Assembly: GCF_900129075.1 (NCBI RefSeq)
Contig: NZ_FQVH01000024.1
Coordinates: 1-41,059, forward strand
Length of the DNA: 41,059 bases
Source of the DNA: Caldanaerobius fijiensis DSM 17918
Lineage (GTDB): Bacteria; Bacillota; Thermoanaerobacteria; Thermoanaerobacterales; Caldanaerobiaceae
Direction: 5' to 3'
Of this stretch, positions 7,400 through 16,104 are shown piece after piece. The position numbers and the translations under genes were made by a program. Under the pieces are notes generated by a model that was given only the letters and a program-made list of their open reading frames with translations, was not told the DNA's origin and did no database searches. Within the stretch, counting starts at the first letter, position 1; the number at the start of each line of letters is the position of its first letter.

Positions 7400-8617
7400 A
7401 TGAAAGCATTTAAAATAAAAGATGAGACGACCTGGGTTGGTGTTATGGATAAAGACCTTTTGATTTTTGATATAGTATTTCCGTTGAATAAAGGTACGAC
7501 ATACAACTCATATCTGATAAAGGGAGAAAAAATTGCCTTAATAGATACTGTTAAAGAGCCATTTTTTGATGAGTTCTTTGAAAAAATTGCCTCTGTGGTA
7601 GAGCCGGCAAAAATCGATTATATAATAATCAATCATACAGAGCCAGACCATTCTGGTGCCCTGGCTAAATTATTAGAAAGAGTTCCTGAGGCCATAGTGG
7701 TTGGTTCTCGCTCGGCTATACAATTTGCTAGAGGTATTACAAATAAAGAATTTAAGTCACAAATAGTAAAGCAGGGCGATACTATAGATCTGGGTGGCAA
7801 GACACTGGAGTTTATTATGGCGCCATTTTTGCACTGGCCTGATACCATGTTTACTTATCTAAGAGAAGATAAAATATTGTTTACCTGTGATGCTTTTGGT
7901 GCCCATTATTGCCCAGAGGATAAAGATGGCAATATGTTTAACGATACTTCAGGTGAATATTTTGACGAGTTTAAATATTATTATGAAAGCATCATGTCAC
8001 CTTTTAAGCCTAAAATACTGGAAGCCATCGACAAAATAAAAGGGTTGGATATAGATATCATAGCGCCGAGCCATGGACCTATTTTAAGGGAAAGGCCTTG
8101 GTTTTATGTGGACAAATATAAAGAATGGAGCGATGATTTTAGCAATTTAAAGGATATAGTAGTGGTTTATGCTTCGGCATATACCTATACAGCCAAGATT
8201 GCGGATGCGATTGTAGAAGGCATGCAAGGTGAGGGAGGCGTCAACATAAAGGTTTACAATATCTTGAATAGTGATAGAAGTCAGGTTATATCAGATATCC
8301 TCAAGGCATCGGGAGTATTGGTAGGATCCCCCACCATAAACGGCGACGTAGTAAAACCCATATGGGATATGTTAACATCCTTAAATCCCCTTGTCTGTAA
8401 AGGTAAATATGCAGCCGCTTTTGGTTCGTTCGGGTGGAGTGGAGAGGCCGTTCCAATGATGGAAGAGAGGTTGAAGCAGCTTAAATTCAAAGTGATACAG
8501 CCTGGTATCAGGATCAATTTTAAGCCGTCCACTGATGACATTGATAAGTGTAGAGAGTTTGGAAAACAATTTGTTAAGCAAGTGTTGTCAGAATCCTCAT
8601 CAAATTTAGGAGAGTGA
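7400..8617 (+). CDS. Flavodiiron protein (FprA/ROO type)
   Basis: The 405-residue protein has a metallo-beta-lactamase-like diiron domain (about 1-250) followed by a flavodoxin domain (about 255-400). Diiron ligands are seen in HTEPDHSG (H79, E81, D83, H84), then LHWPDTMF, CDAFGAHYC and PSHGP. The flavodoxin part starts VVVYASAYTYTAKIADAI, the FMN phosphate loop. These enzymes reduce O2 to water or NO to N2O and protect anaerobes. ATG 7400 is chosen because AGGAGG at 7387-7392 is ideally spaced. Its stop lies just ahead of the next gene, so they form an operon. The rubredoxin gene about 2.5 kb away is a likely electron donor. Confidence 0.96.
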   Translation: MKAFKIKDETTWVGVMDKDLLIFDIVFPLNKGTTYNSYLIKGEKIALIDTVKEPFFDEFFEKIASVVEPAKIDYIIINHTEPDHSGALAKLLERVPEAIVVGSRSAIQFARGITNKEFKSQIVKQGDTIDLGGKTLEFIMAPFLHWPDTMFTYLREDKILFTCDAFGAHYCPEDKDGNMFNDTSGEYFDEFKYYYESIMSPFKPKILEAIDKIKGLDIDIIAPSHGPILRERPWFYVDKYKEWSDDFSNLKDIVVVYASAYTYTAKIADAIVEGMQGEGGVNIKVYNILNSDRSQVISDILKASGVLVGSPTINGDVVKPIWDMLTSLNPLVCKGKYAAAFGSFGWSGEAVPMMEERLKQLKFKVIQPGIRINFKPSTDDIDKCREFGKQFVKQVLSESSSNLGE

Positions 8618-8622
8618 CTAGT

Positions 8623-9243
8623 GTGATTATACACGATATATCTGTGCCACTGTCCATGGGAATGCACGTCTTCGCTGGAGATCCGGCGCCAGAATTCAAG
8701 CGCGTGAAGTCCATAGATGTAAATGGGGCCAATGTTTCCCTTATGTGCTTAGGTACTCATACAGGTACTCACGTAGATCCGCCGTTTCATTTTGTTCAGG
8801 ATGGGGCTACTGTAGACGAGATAGAGCTATCCAAACTTGTGGGAGATGCTAAGGTGTTTGAGGTTTACGGGGTGAAGAAGATTGGCCCTGAACATCTCAA
8901 AAATTTTGACATAGAGCAAGGGGATATCGTGCTATTTAAGACGGATAATACGCGATACTGGAAGGAACAGGGATTCTATAAGGATTTTACCTCACTGGGG
9001 CTTGAAGGCGCTCAGTATCTGATTGATAAAGGGGCAAAAACTATAGGCATTGACTACCTGTCCATCGAAGAATATCATGGAGGAGGATATGTGCACAGGT
9101 TGCTGTTAAGCCATGGAATAGTCATAGTAGAAGGATTGTATTTGAACGACGTTAAACCCGGAAAATATAAATTTATATGTTTGCCTTTGAAGATAGAAAA
9201 AGGGGACGGAGCGCCTGCCAGGGCTATATTGATAGAGGAGTAG
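8623..9243 (+). CDS. Cyclase family protein (kynurenine-formamidase-like metal hydrolase)
   Basis: This 206-residue protein carries the cyclase-family metal motif HTGTHVDPPFHF (about residues 46-57) and the second conserved segment TIGIDYLSIEEYH. Relatives include arylformamidase KynB and various cyclases that bind Zn or Mn. No kynurenine-pathway genes are nearby, so the substrate is unknown. GTG 8623 is preferred to GTG 8614, because AGGAG at 8608-8612 would touch the earlier start but is correctly placed for this one. It follows the flavodiiron gene by 5 nt and is cotranscribed with it. Its last codons form part of a terminator hairpin. Confidence 0.87.
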   Translation: MIIHDISVPLSMGMHVFAGDPAPEFKRVKSIDVNGANVSLMCLGTHTGTHVDPPFHFVQDGATVDEIELSKLVGDAKVFEVYGVKKIGPEHLKNFDIEQGDIVLFKTDNTRYWKEQGFYKDFTSLGLEGAQYLIDKGAKTIGIDYLSIEEYHGGGYVHRLLLSHGIVIVEGLYLNDVKPGKYKFICLPLKIEKGDGAPARAILIEE

Positions 9244-9272
9244 TGAAATGCTACTCCTCAGGTTGTTTTTTT
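9235..9272 (+). terminator. Terminator overlapping the end of the cyclase gene
   Basis: A perfect 9-bp stem (9235-9243 with 9251-9259) with a 7-nt loop is followed after a few bases by a seven-T run. The 5' arm includes the cyclase stop codon. The 3' arm overlaps the stop of the convergent small gene. Confidence 0.88.
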
Positions 9273-9446
9273 GTGGATGGGTACTTTAACTCCTTTGTTA
9301 GTGCCATGCTTATGAACGCTTTGCAGTTGAGCTTTTTGGGACCTTGCCTCGCGGGCAAAGTGCCTATCGTCAAAGGTGATGTTATCCGCTGCAAATTCTA
9401 CTTGTTTACCTTTGATGTTGGTGAATTTGCTCAACCTTATGGCCAT
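9258..9446 (-). CDS. Small basic protein of unknown function (62 residues)
   Basis: I do not recognise this protein. It is 62 residues, basic, with no membrane helix, starts MAIRLSKFTNIKGKQVEF and ends VKVPIHKKTT. Two points support it as real. ATG 9446 is preceded on the minus strand by AAGGGG with an 8-nt spacing, and the stop falls exactly on the shared terminator hairpin, as expected for convergent genes. It occupies most of an otherwise empty 390-nt gap. No promoter could be fixed. A plus-strand reading frame across the same DNA has no ribosome site. Confidence 0.55.
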   Translation of the reverse strand: MAIRLSKFTNIKGKQVEFAADNITFDDRHFAREARSQKAQLQSVHKHGTNKGVKVPIHKKTT

Positions 9447-9510
9447 ATTAAGCACCCCTTATATATTTTTGTACAAATGCTGTTTAATATGTATTATTGT
9501 GCTATTGTAC

Positions 9511-9531
9511 TTTTTCGGAAGCAACCTATTT
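9511..9531. repeat. Dispersed 21-nt repeat, copy 1
   Basis: TTTTTCGGAAGCAACCTATT and the following T recur at 14533-14553 with one mismatch, and similarity trails off over about 10 more bases. It lies in the gap before the aminotransferase gene. Function is unknown. Confidence 0.6.
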
Positions 9532-9575
9532 GTAAATAGTGCAAATTGCGAATTGAAGCTATTGTAAGGTATTTA

Positions 9576-9604
9576 TTGTATTATGCTGCAAGGGGTTGTA
9601 TAAT
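9576..9604 (+). promoter_or_regulatory. Promoter of the aminotransferase gene
   Basis: TTGTAT (9576-9581) and TATAAT (9599-9604) are separated by an optimal 17 nt and lie 31 nt before the start codon. Confidence 0.7.
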
Positions 9605-9635
9605 GGAGATAAATCTGTTGATTGGGAGTGATTAG

Positions 9636-11015
9636 ATGAAATACATCACATTAGAGCAGGCGTTGACTTTAAATAGAAATTCCATAAAAGAAAATTACAG
9701 CGAATATGTCAATTCCAGTTTTGTGAGCATGCTGTCATTGTTGAATTTTGATAAGCATTTTGTAAAAGCCGAGGGCGTGTCAGTATGGGATAGCGATGGC
9801 AACGAATATTATGATTTTTTAGGTGGATATGGTGCATTAAACCTTGGGCATAATCCTCCTGAGGTCATAGAGGCTATAGATAAGGTAAGAGGGTTGCCCA
9901 ATATATTGCAGGCAGCTATAGGGAATTTGCCTGGTGTGCTGGCTTACAACCTGGCTCAAATTACGCCGGGTGATTTGAAAAGATCGTTCTTTTGCAATAG
10001 CGGTGCGGAGGCAGTTGAAGGTGCATTAAAGCTGGCCAAGATTGCCAGCGGTAAGAACAGGATTATATACTGTCAGGGTTCTTTCCACGGCAAATCGGCA
10101 GGAGCTTTATCTGTTACAGGTAGAGAAAAGTATCAGAAACCTTTTTTACCTCTTGTGCCCAACTGTGAGAGCGTACCATATGGCGACTTAAATGCACTGG
10201 AGGACAAGCTTAAAGCCAGAGATGTGGCTGCATTTATAGTAGAGCCTATACAGGGCGAAGGCGGCATAATTGTTCCGCCGGAAGGATATTTAAAAGGTGT
10301 AAGAGAGCTCTGTACCAGATACGATGCTTATATGATAGTCGATGAGGTTCAGACAGGCCTTGGAAGAACTGGAAAGATGTTTGCTTGTGAACATGAGAAT
10401 GTGGCACCTGATATCATGTGTCTTGCTAAATCTCTGGGCGGTGGAATAATGCCCGTAGGGGCCTATATAACTACTGATGAGATATGGAAAAAGGCGTATG
10501 GAAGCATGGATAAAGCTTTATTGCATACTTCTACATTTGGTGGTAATACGTGGGCAATGGCTGCTGGCATTGCAGCGATAAAGGCTATAATGGATAAGGG
10601 ATTGGCGGTAAATGCGGAAAAAATGGGGAATTATATGCTGGAAGGCTTAAAAGCACTTAAGGATAAACACCCGCTTATAAAAGATATAAGAGGCAAAGGG
10701 CTTATGGTAGGTATAGAATTTAACCAGCCTGAGGGCTTTGCAAATAAAATAACAGGGGGATTGCTGGGCAAACTCTCTTATGAATACTTGGGTTCGTTGG
10801 TAGCAGGGCAGTTACAAAATGAATATCGCATAATTACGGCTTACACCCTTAACAATCCCAATGTGATAAGGTTAGAGCCACCTTTAATTGTAGAGAAAAA
10901 ACATATAGATGCGGTTATAGATGCCATTGATAGCATACTTGAGAAAAACAGATCGTTTTTGGGTCTTACGTTAAAGAGTACAAGGACGGTAATAGGATCA
11001 CTGTTTAAAAGATAA
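9636..11015 (+). CDS. Class III PLP-dependent aminotransferase (putrescine/ornithine type)
   Basis: The 459-residue protein is a fold-type I class III aminotransferase. Motifs include GGYGALNLGHNPPEV near the N-terminus, FCNSGAEAVEGALKLA (PLP phosphate site), IVDEVQTGLGRTGKMF (aspartate that holds the PLP nitrogen) and CLAKSLGGGIMPVGA with the probable Schiff-base lysine K265. The N-terminal extension and overall match are closest to YgjG-type putrescine aminotransferases and related acetylornithine/ornithine enzymes, so the amine donor is not certain. ATG 9636 is preceded by GGGAGTG. The ribonucleotide reductase gene follows after 30 nt without a terminator, so both may share a transcript. 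Confidence 0.9.
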   Translation: MKYITLEQALTLNRNSIKENYSEYVNSSFVSMLSLLNFDKHFVKAEGVSVWDSDGNEYYDFLGGYGALNLGHNPPEVIEAIDKVRGLPNILQAAIGNLPGVLAYNLAQITPGDLKRSFFCNSGAEAVEGALKLAKIASGKNRIIYCQGSFHGKSAGALSVTGREKYQKPFLPLVPNCESVPYGDLNALEDKLKARDVAAFIVEPIQGEGGIIVPPEGYLKGVRELCTRYDAYMIVDEVQTGLGRTGKMFACEHENVAPDIMCLAKSLGGGIMPVGAYITTDEIWKKAYGSMDKALLHTSTFGGNTWAMAAGIAAIKAIMDKGLAVNAEKMGNYMLEGLKALKDKHPLIKDIRGKGLMVGIEFNQPEGFANKITGGLLGKLSYEYLGSLVAGQLQNEYRIITAYTLNNPNVIRLEPPLIVEKKHIDAVIDAIDSILEKNRSFLGLTLKSTRTVIGSLFKR

Positions 11016-11045
11016 ATACAAAATCATAGTACAGGGGGCAAAAAA

Positions 11046-14000
11046 ATGAAATTAACAGAGAATGCATTAAAAGTATTGAAAACACGTTATTTAGCCAGAG
11101 ATGAAGACGGAAATATTATTGAAACGCCGGAAGAGTTGTTCAGGAGGGTAGCCTCAACAATCGCAAAAGCCGAAGAGATATATGATGAGAAAGCTGATAT
11201 AAAAGCTCTGGAAGAAAAATTCTATAAGATGATGACCGATATGGACTTTTTACCTAATTCTCCTACGCTTATGAATGCAGGAAGGCCACTGGGGCAACTA
11301 TCGGCCTGTTTTGTGTTACCAGTAGGGGATTCTATGGAGGAGATATTTGATGCGGTAAAAGATGCTTCCTTGATACATAAGAGTGGCGGAGGAACTGGTT
11401 TTAGCTTTTCACGTATAAGGCCGAAGGGTTCGGCAGTAAAGTCGACTGGCGGCGTCGCATCGGGTCCTGTTAGTTTCATGAAGGTATTTAATGCGGCTAC
11501 AGAAGCGGTAAAACAAGGGGGAATGAGAAGAGGGGCCAACATGGGTATATTGAGGGTTGACCACCCGGATATCCTGGAATTTATTCAATGTAAAAAGAAC
11601 AACAATGACATAACTAATTTCAATATAAGTGTGGGTATAACAGAGAAATTTATGCAAGCAGTTATTCACGATCAGGAGTATGAGCTGGTAGATCCCCATA
11701 CCAATAAGGTTACGAATAAATTGAGGGCAAGAGAGGTATTTGATCTCATCGTGGATATGGCTTGGAATAATGGTGAACCTGGTATTATCTTCCTTGACAG
11801 AATTAACAGGGATAATGTGGTTCCGGAGCTGGGGGAGATAGAGGCAACCAACCCATGTGTGACAGGGGATACCTGGGTGACTACCAGTGAAGGCCCGCGC
11901 CAGGTGCGTGAACTGGTAGGTCGACCCTTTGCAGCGGTGGTCAATGGGATAGCTTATAGGTCAGGCAAAGATGGTTTTTTCCGCACGGGGATAAAACCCA
12001 TCGTAAGGCTGTGCACGCGAGAGGGTTATAGTCTGCGTTTGACCTCGGACCATCGGGTTTTGCGCGTCGCTGATCGGACACGCTACCGTATCAGTTTTGA
12101 GTGGGTGCCCGTAAAAGAGTTGAAACCCGGGGACCAGATACTCCTCCATAACCACCGGGCACTGGTCGGTTGGCCTGGTGAGTTAAGTGAAGGTGAAGGG
12201 TACCTCCTCGGGCTTCTGGTAGGAGATGGGGTACTGAAAAAGGAGACTGCCGTTCTGTCAGTCTGGGCAAAAGAACAGGTAGTCCACGGTTTTCCTCAAA
12301 AAAGTGGAGCGTTTTCTGTCATGGATCTGGCCTTAAGTTATGCATTGGAATTGCCTCACCGTTCAGATTTTTTGGGCTGGTCACCTATCGAAACGCGCGG
12401 CGAATATCGCCTCAAATTGGCCGGTCTCAAAGCTTTGGCTGAGCGCATGGGCTTGCACCCGGGCAGGAAAACTATCACTCCCGAAATAGAACGGGCTTCC
12501 TCAGACGGTTACCGGGGCTTTTTGCGCGGTCTTTTTGACTGCGATGGTTCAGTGCAAGGAAATCAGGATAAGGGTGTTAGCATTCGCCTTGCCCAAAGCG
12601 ATTTCGAGTTCCTGCAGGTTGTTCAGCGTATGCTTCTTCGTTTAGGGATTGTAAGCACCATATATAAGGACCGACGTCCGGCCGGCAAGAGGTCCATGCC
12701 AGATGGCAAAGGGGGTAAACGTGAATATAATATAAAGGCACAGCATGAACTGGTTATCACGGGAGATAATTTGTCTCTTTTTGCAGAACGAATTGGTTTT
12801 GGCGACAAGGAAAAAGCTCAGAAACTCAGCATTCTGCTGACAGGTTACCGGCGTAAAATGAATCGTGAAAGGTTTGTAGCAACCGTTTGGTCTGTGGAGG
12901 ACGATGGGGTAGAAGAAGTATACGATGTTCAAGTTCCCGGCATCAACGCTTTCGATGCCAATGGGATTTATGCCCACAATTGTGGTGAGCAGCCACTTTT
13001 ACCCTATGAAAGCTGCAATTTGGGTTCCATAAATCTAGCCAACATGTTAAAGCCATCAGGGGATAAATATGCCATAGATTATGATAAACTTGAAAAAACC
13101 GTAAAACTGGCTGTTAGGTTTTTAGACAATGTAATAGATGTAAATAAATACCCGCTGCCTGTTATAGAAAAAATGACCAAGGGAACCCGCAAAATAGGTT
13201 TGGGCGTAATGGGATTTGCTGATATGCTCATAAAATTGGGAATACCTTATAATTCTGAAGAAGGAATACAGACAGCTGATATGGTAATGAAGTTTATTGA
13301 TGAAAAATCCAAAGAGGCATCAGCAGAGCTGGCGGAGAAAAGAGGGGTATTTCCCTTTTATGACAAGAGCGTATACAAGCATAGAGGCATTAAATTGCGA
13401 AATGCCACGACTACTACTATAGCGCCTACGGGCAGTATAAGTATAATTGCAGGGGTATCCAGTGGTATTGAGCCTTTATTTGCAGTAGCATTTGTCAGGA
13501 ATGTACTGGACAATCAACACCTGGTGGAAGTAAATCCTCTTTTTAAAGAAGCATTGCTCAAAAGGGGACTTTATTCTGAAAGTCTTATGGAAAAGGTGGT
13601 AAAAAAAGGCACGCTAAAGGATATAAAAGAAATTCCAGATGATATAAAGAGGGTGTTCGTGACGGCTCACGATATTGATCCGTTCTGGCATGTAAAGATG
13701 CAGGCGACATTTCAGTCCCATACAGATAACGCCGTATCCAAGACAGTAAATTTCAGGCATGACGCAAGCAGGGATGATGTCAGAGAAGTGTATATGCTGG
13801 CCTATGAGCTTGGGTGCAAAGGCGTTACTATATACAGAGATGGTAGCAGGGATGCTCAAGTTATAAACGTGGGAACCAGTAAGACGGAAAGAGAGGATAG
13901 TATTACAAAAACAGGAGAAAGTAGAAAAATCGTTCCGCGCCCGAGGCCGGAGATGACGATGGGATATACGGAAAAGGTAAGGATAGGTTGTGGAAATCTA

Positions 14001-14483
14001 TATGTCACTGTAAATTACGACGATAAAGGCATATGCGAGGTGTTTACAAATCTAGGAAGAGCTGGCGGATGCCCATCTCAATCGGAAGCTACCAGCAGAT
14101 TGGTTTCTATTGCTTTGCGCTCGGGTATGGATGTAAAGGAAATAGTAGGCCAGCTAAAGGGCATAAGGTGTCATTCGACCATAAGACAAAAAGAAAGGGA
14201 TAAAAATATTAAGGTGCTTTCATGCCCTGATGCAATTGCTAAGGTCATTGAGAAAGTTATCATGCTCAGAGATCGTGAGGCTTTTAAAAAAGGTGACCAA
14301 ATAGATGAGATAGCTTTTGATATGGATGATGGAGATGTTGATGTGGGGCCTTCAACGTTAAAAGATTTTGAGGATGAACCCAGCGATAGATTTATGACAA
14401 AATGTCCGGAATGTGGAGCGTCAATGGAACATGAAGAAGGGTGTGTGATCTGCAGAAATTGTGGATATTCAAAGTGTCATTGA
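11046..14483 (+). CDS. nrdJ: Adenosylcobalamin-dependent ribonucleotide reductase, intein-containing precursor
   Basis: The 1145-residue precursor is class II NrdJ split by an intein at residues 271-645. The mature enzyme would have 770 residues. Active-site cysteines fit the Thermotoga-type enzyme: C88 in LSACFVLP (redox partner), C646 in [10 protein letters not shown] (thiyl radical cysteine, directly after the intein), and C657 in YESCNLGS, 11 residues later. A TSCPD domain (about 975-1085) and a C-terminal zinc-ribbon-like tail ([13 protein letters not shown]) with a terminal SKCH follow. It makes deoxyribonucleotides without oxygen, using B12 as radical source. ATG 11046 has an AGGGGG site. 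No activity is possible before splicing, because the intein separates the radical cysteine from its loop. Confidence 0.97.
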   Translation: MKLTENALKVLKTRYLARDEDGNIIETPEELFRRVASTIAKAEEIYDEKADIKALEEKFYKMMTDMDFLPNSPTLMNAGRPLGQLSACFVLPVGDSMEEIFDAVKDASLIHKSGGGTGFSFSRIRPKGSAVKSTGGVASGPVSFMKVFNAATEAVKQGGMRRGANMGILRVDHPDILEFIQCKKNNNDITNFNISVGITEKFMQAVIHDQEYELVDPHTNKVTNKLRAREVFDLIVDMAWNNGEPGIIFLDRINRDNVVPELGEIEATNPCVTGDTWVTTSEGPRQVRELVGRPFAAVVNGIAYRSGKDGFFRTGIKPIVRLCTREGYSLRLTSDHRVLRVADRTRYRISFEWVPVKELKPGDQILLHNHRALVGWPGELSEGEGYLLGLLVGDGVLKKETAVLSVWAKEQVVHGFPQKSGAFSVMDLALSYALELPHRSDFLGWSPIETRGEYRLKLAGLKALAERMGLHPGRKTITPEIERASSDGYRGFLRGLFDCDGSVQGNQDKGVSIRLAQSDFEFLQVVQRMLLRLGIVSTIYKDRRPAGKRSMPDGKGGKREYNIKAQHELVITGDNLSLFAERIGFGDKEKAQKLSILLTGYRRKMNRERFVATVWSVEDDGVEEVYDVQVPGINAFDANGIYAHNCGEQPLLPYESCNLGSINLANMLKPSGDKYAIDYDKLEKTVKLAVRFLDNVIDVNKYPLPVIEKMTKGTRKIGLGVMGFADMLIKLGIPYNSEEGIQTADMVMKFIDEKSKEASAELAEKRGVFPFYDKSVYKHRGIKLRNATTTTIAPTGSISIIAGVSSGIEPLFAVAFVRNVLDNQHLVEVNPLFKEALLKRGLYSESLMEKVVKKGTLKDIKEIPDDIKRVFVTAHDIDPFWHVKMQATFQSHTDNAVSKTVNFRHDASRDDVREVYMLAYELGCKGVTIYRDGSRDAQVINVGTSKTEREDSITKTGESRKIVPRPRPEMTMGYTEKVRIGCGNLYVTVNYDDKGICEVFTNLGRAGGCPSQSEATSRLVSIALRSGMDVKEIVGQLKGIRCHSTIRQKERDKNIKVLSCPDAIAKVIEKVIMLRDREAFKKGDQIDEIAFDMDDGDVDVGPSTLKDFEDEPSDRFMTKCPECGASMEHEEGCVICRNCGYSKCH
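11856..12980 (+). mobile_element. LAGLIDADG intein in NrdJ (375 residues)
   Basis: The intein starts with Cys271 ([13 protein letters not shown], block A). It has block B TSDH at 333-336, two LAGLIDADG motifs (LGLLVGDG with D394, LRGLFDCDG with D500), block F ([16 protein letters not shown]) and block G (YAHN, N645) before the +1 Cys646. All canonical splicing residues and both catalytic aspartates are present, so splicing and homing activity both look intact. Arginine is CGN in about 29 of 34 codons by eye, against 2 of 14 in the N-extein, and the DNA is visibly richer in G+C. This points to acquisition from a different genome. The insertion point is the conserved NPC/GE active-site loop. 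Confidence 0.97.
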
Positions 14484-14532
14484 GTGCCTTTATTATTGAA
14501 TCCCCCAAAGTCACTTGCCGATGCAATTGAAT

Positions 14533-14553
14533 TTTTTCGGAAGCACCCTATTT
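14533..14553. repeat. Dispersed 21-nt repeat, copy 2
   Basis: This is the second copy of the element at 9511-9531 (20 of 21 identical, A to C change), located between nrdJ and nikR in the same orientation. Confidence 0.6.
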
Positions 14554-14594
14554 ATAATATTGTGAATGTGATCAAAGTTCCTTGACACATTTTC

Positions 14595-14623
14595 TTGACA
14601 GGGGAAGCATTTGGTGTTACAAT
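14595..14623 (+). promoter_or_regulatory. Promoter of the nikR-nikMNQO operon
   Basis: TTGACA (14595-14600) and TACAAT (14618-14623) are separated by exactly 17 nt, a near-consensus SigA promoter. Its -10 lies inside the palindromic operator at 14614-14640. Confidence 0.85.
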
Positions 14624-14640
14624 TTTTATAAAAATAACAC
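14614..14640. promoter_or_regulatory. Candidate NikR operator
   Basis: GTGTTA (14614-14619) and TAACAC (14635-14640) form a perfect inverted repeat with a 15-nt spacer. NikR proteins outside the enterobacteria are known to bind GTGTTA/TAACAC-type repeats. The site covers the -10 box and the likely transcription start, so nickel-bound NikR would repress its own operon. Confidence 0.78.
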
Positions 14641-14650
14641 GAAGGGAGTG

Positions 14651-15073
14651 GTGGGCCTGGAGGATATCGTACGATTTGGCGTATCTATGGATGCTAAATT
14701 ACTGGAGCAGTTTGATAACCTTATAAAAAGCAAAAACTACAACAACAGGTCTGAAGCTATAAGGGATCTCATAAGGGACTACATAGTTGAAAATCAGTGG
14801 CATGCTGATGACGTAGAGACTGTTGGAACCATAACACTTATTTATAACCATGAGGTGAGAGATTTAAGTGACAAATTAGTTGATATACAGCATGGTTTTT
14901 ATAAAAATATCATATCTACGATGCACGTTCATCTGGATGCCCACAATTGCCTTGAAGTTATGGTTGTAAGGGGTACTGCGGCTAAAATCAGGATGATAGC
15001 TGATCGGCTTATAAGTACAAAAGGGGTAAAACATGGCAAGTTGACCATGACTACTACAGGGGAAAACTTGTAA
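14651..15073 (+). CDS. nikR: Nickel-responsive transcriptional regulator NikR
   Basis: The 140-residue protein has the NikR architecture: an N-terminal ribbon-helix-helix ([16 protein letters not shown] and [15 protein letters not shown], residues 7-45) and a C-terminal ACT-like metal domain. The four nickel ligands are conserved with exact spacing relative to Escherichia coli NikR: H81, H92, H94 and C100. GTG 14651 or the adjacent GTG 14648 is the likely start; AAGGGAG lies very near both, so a precise choice is uncertain. The longer frame back to 14582 would include the operator and -10 box and is rejected. It precedes the transporter genes it presumably controls, 12 nt from nikM. Confidence 0.93.
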   Translation: MGLEDIVRFGVSMDAKLLEQFDNLIKSKNYNNRSEAIRDLIRDYIVENQWHADDVETVGTITLIYNHEVRDLSDKLVDIQHGFYKNIISTMHVHLDAHNCLEVMVVRGTAAKIRMIADRLISTKGVKHGKLTMTTTGENL

Positions 15074-15085
15074 AGGGGGATTTTT

Positions 15086-15778
15086 ATGCATATTCCGGAC
15101 GGGTATTTGAGTCCACAGACATGTGCGGTTATGGGAACAGCTATGATTCCTGTGTGGGCAAAGGCGACTAAAAAGGTACGGGAGACATTTGACCAAAAAG
15201 ACGTACCTATGATGGCTATAGGCTCTGCTTTTGCATTTACTATTATGATGTTCAATGTGCCTATTCCAGACGGCACTACCGCGCATGCTGTGGGCGCTAC
15301 GCTGTTGGCCATTGTAATGGGTCCGTGGGCTGCTAGTATAGCGCTCACCATTGCACTTGTCATTCAGGCTTTGATATTTGGAGACGGGGGCATTCTGGCT
15401 ATAGGTGCCAATAGTTTCAATATAGCTTTTATTGCGCCTTTTGTTGGGTATGCCGTGTACAGAATGGTGCTAAAAGTAAAAGGCAACAATATCATTGCAT
15501 CGGCTATAGGTGCCTATGTGAGCATAAATGCGGCTGCATTAGCTACGGCGGTAGAATTGGGCATACAACCGTTACTCTTTCATACGGCTAATGGAGCACC
15601 TTTATATTTTCCTTATGGACTTAAGCTCTCGGTTCCTGCGATTATGTTTGCCCACCTCACGGTTGCAGGCTTTGTAGAAGCAGCGGTGACAGGATTGGTA
15701 GTATTTTATCTCAAAAGGGTTGGAGAAGAAAATATATTGTACAGATTTTCTAACAGGCTGAGGGGTGTTGAAAAGTGA
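15086..15778 (+). CDS. nikM: Nickel/cobalt ECF transporter substrate-specific component (NikM/CbiM)
   Basis: The 230-residue membrane protein starts MHIPDGYLSP, whose N-terminal amine and His2 form the metal site of CbiM/NikM proteins. Further family segments are VPIPDGTTAHAVGATL, LIFGDGGILAIGANSFN and several hydrophobic helices (about six to seven). It captures Ni2+ or Co2+ in the membrane. AAAGGGGG is placed 5 nt before ATG 15086. Placement directly behind nikR favours nickel. CbiM and NikM are too alike to separate by eye. Its stop overlaps the next start (GTGA). Confidence 0.92.
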   Translation: MHIPDGYLSPQTCAVMGTAMIPVWAKATKKVRETFDQKDVPMMAIGSAFAFTIMMFNVPIPDGTTAHAVGATLLAIVMGPWAASIALTIALVIQALIFGDGGILAIGANSFNIAFIAPFVGYAVYRMVLKVKGNNIIASAIGAYVSINAAALATAVELGIQPLLFHTANGAPLYFPYGLKLSVPAIMFAHLTVAGFVEAAVTGLVVFYLKRVGEENILYRFSNRLRGVEK

Positions 15779-16104
15779 AAAAATTTATTATTGCAGCAGT
15801 TGTCATTTTACTTTTGACCCCTCTGGGGTTGTTGGCACCTGGCACAGCGTGGGGAGAATGGGGACTTGAAGAAATAAAGAGCAAAATTGGCTTTGTGCCT
15901 GCGGGGATGAAGCAATTTTCGGAGATCGTCAAAGCAATTTTACCCGATTATAGCCTGCCGGGTTTTGATAAAAATTTTTTCCAGCTTTCTCTGGGGTATA
16001 TATTTTCTGCGATTGTAGGAATTGGGATAATATTTATTGTATATAAGATTTTTGAAAGGGTTATGGTTAAGAATGGGGAATTTCGTAGAGAAGACCATCA
16101 ATGA
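15775..16104 (+). CDS. nikN: Nickel/cobalt transporter accessory protein (NikN, PDGLE-type)
   Basis: The 109-residue protein has an N-terminal hydrophobic helix (about 4-24) and a C-terminal one (about 72-95), with GTAWGEWGLEE and ILPDYSLPGF between. This matches the PDGLE/NikN family that replaces CbiN in nickel systems, although the PDGLE motif itself is reduced to EWGLEE. It starts with GTG overlapping the nikM stop, and its end overlaps nikQ. It likely couples the substrate-capture protein to the ATPase module. Confidence 0.85.
   Translation: MKKFIIAAVVILLLTPLGLLAPGTAWGEWGLEEIKSKIGFVPAGMKQFSEIVKAILPDYSLPGFDKNFFQLSLGYIFSAIVGIGIIFIVYKIFERVMVKNGEFRREDHQ

Noticed and set aside
9177-9539. 120-codon plus-strand frame through the cyclase end and the following gap
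   Set aside because: It runs through a terminator, has no ribosome site and is opposed by a better-supported minus-strand small gene.
11046-14483. NrdJ length of 1145 residues read as a gene fusion
   Set aside because: The extra segment has exact intein borders and motifs, and the flanks join into a normal class II active site.
14582-14650. N-terminal extension of NikR
   Set aside because: It would place the -10 box and the NikR operator inside the coding region, and it lacks a ribosome site.
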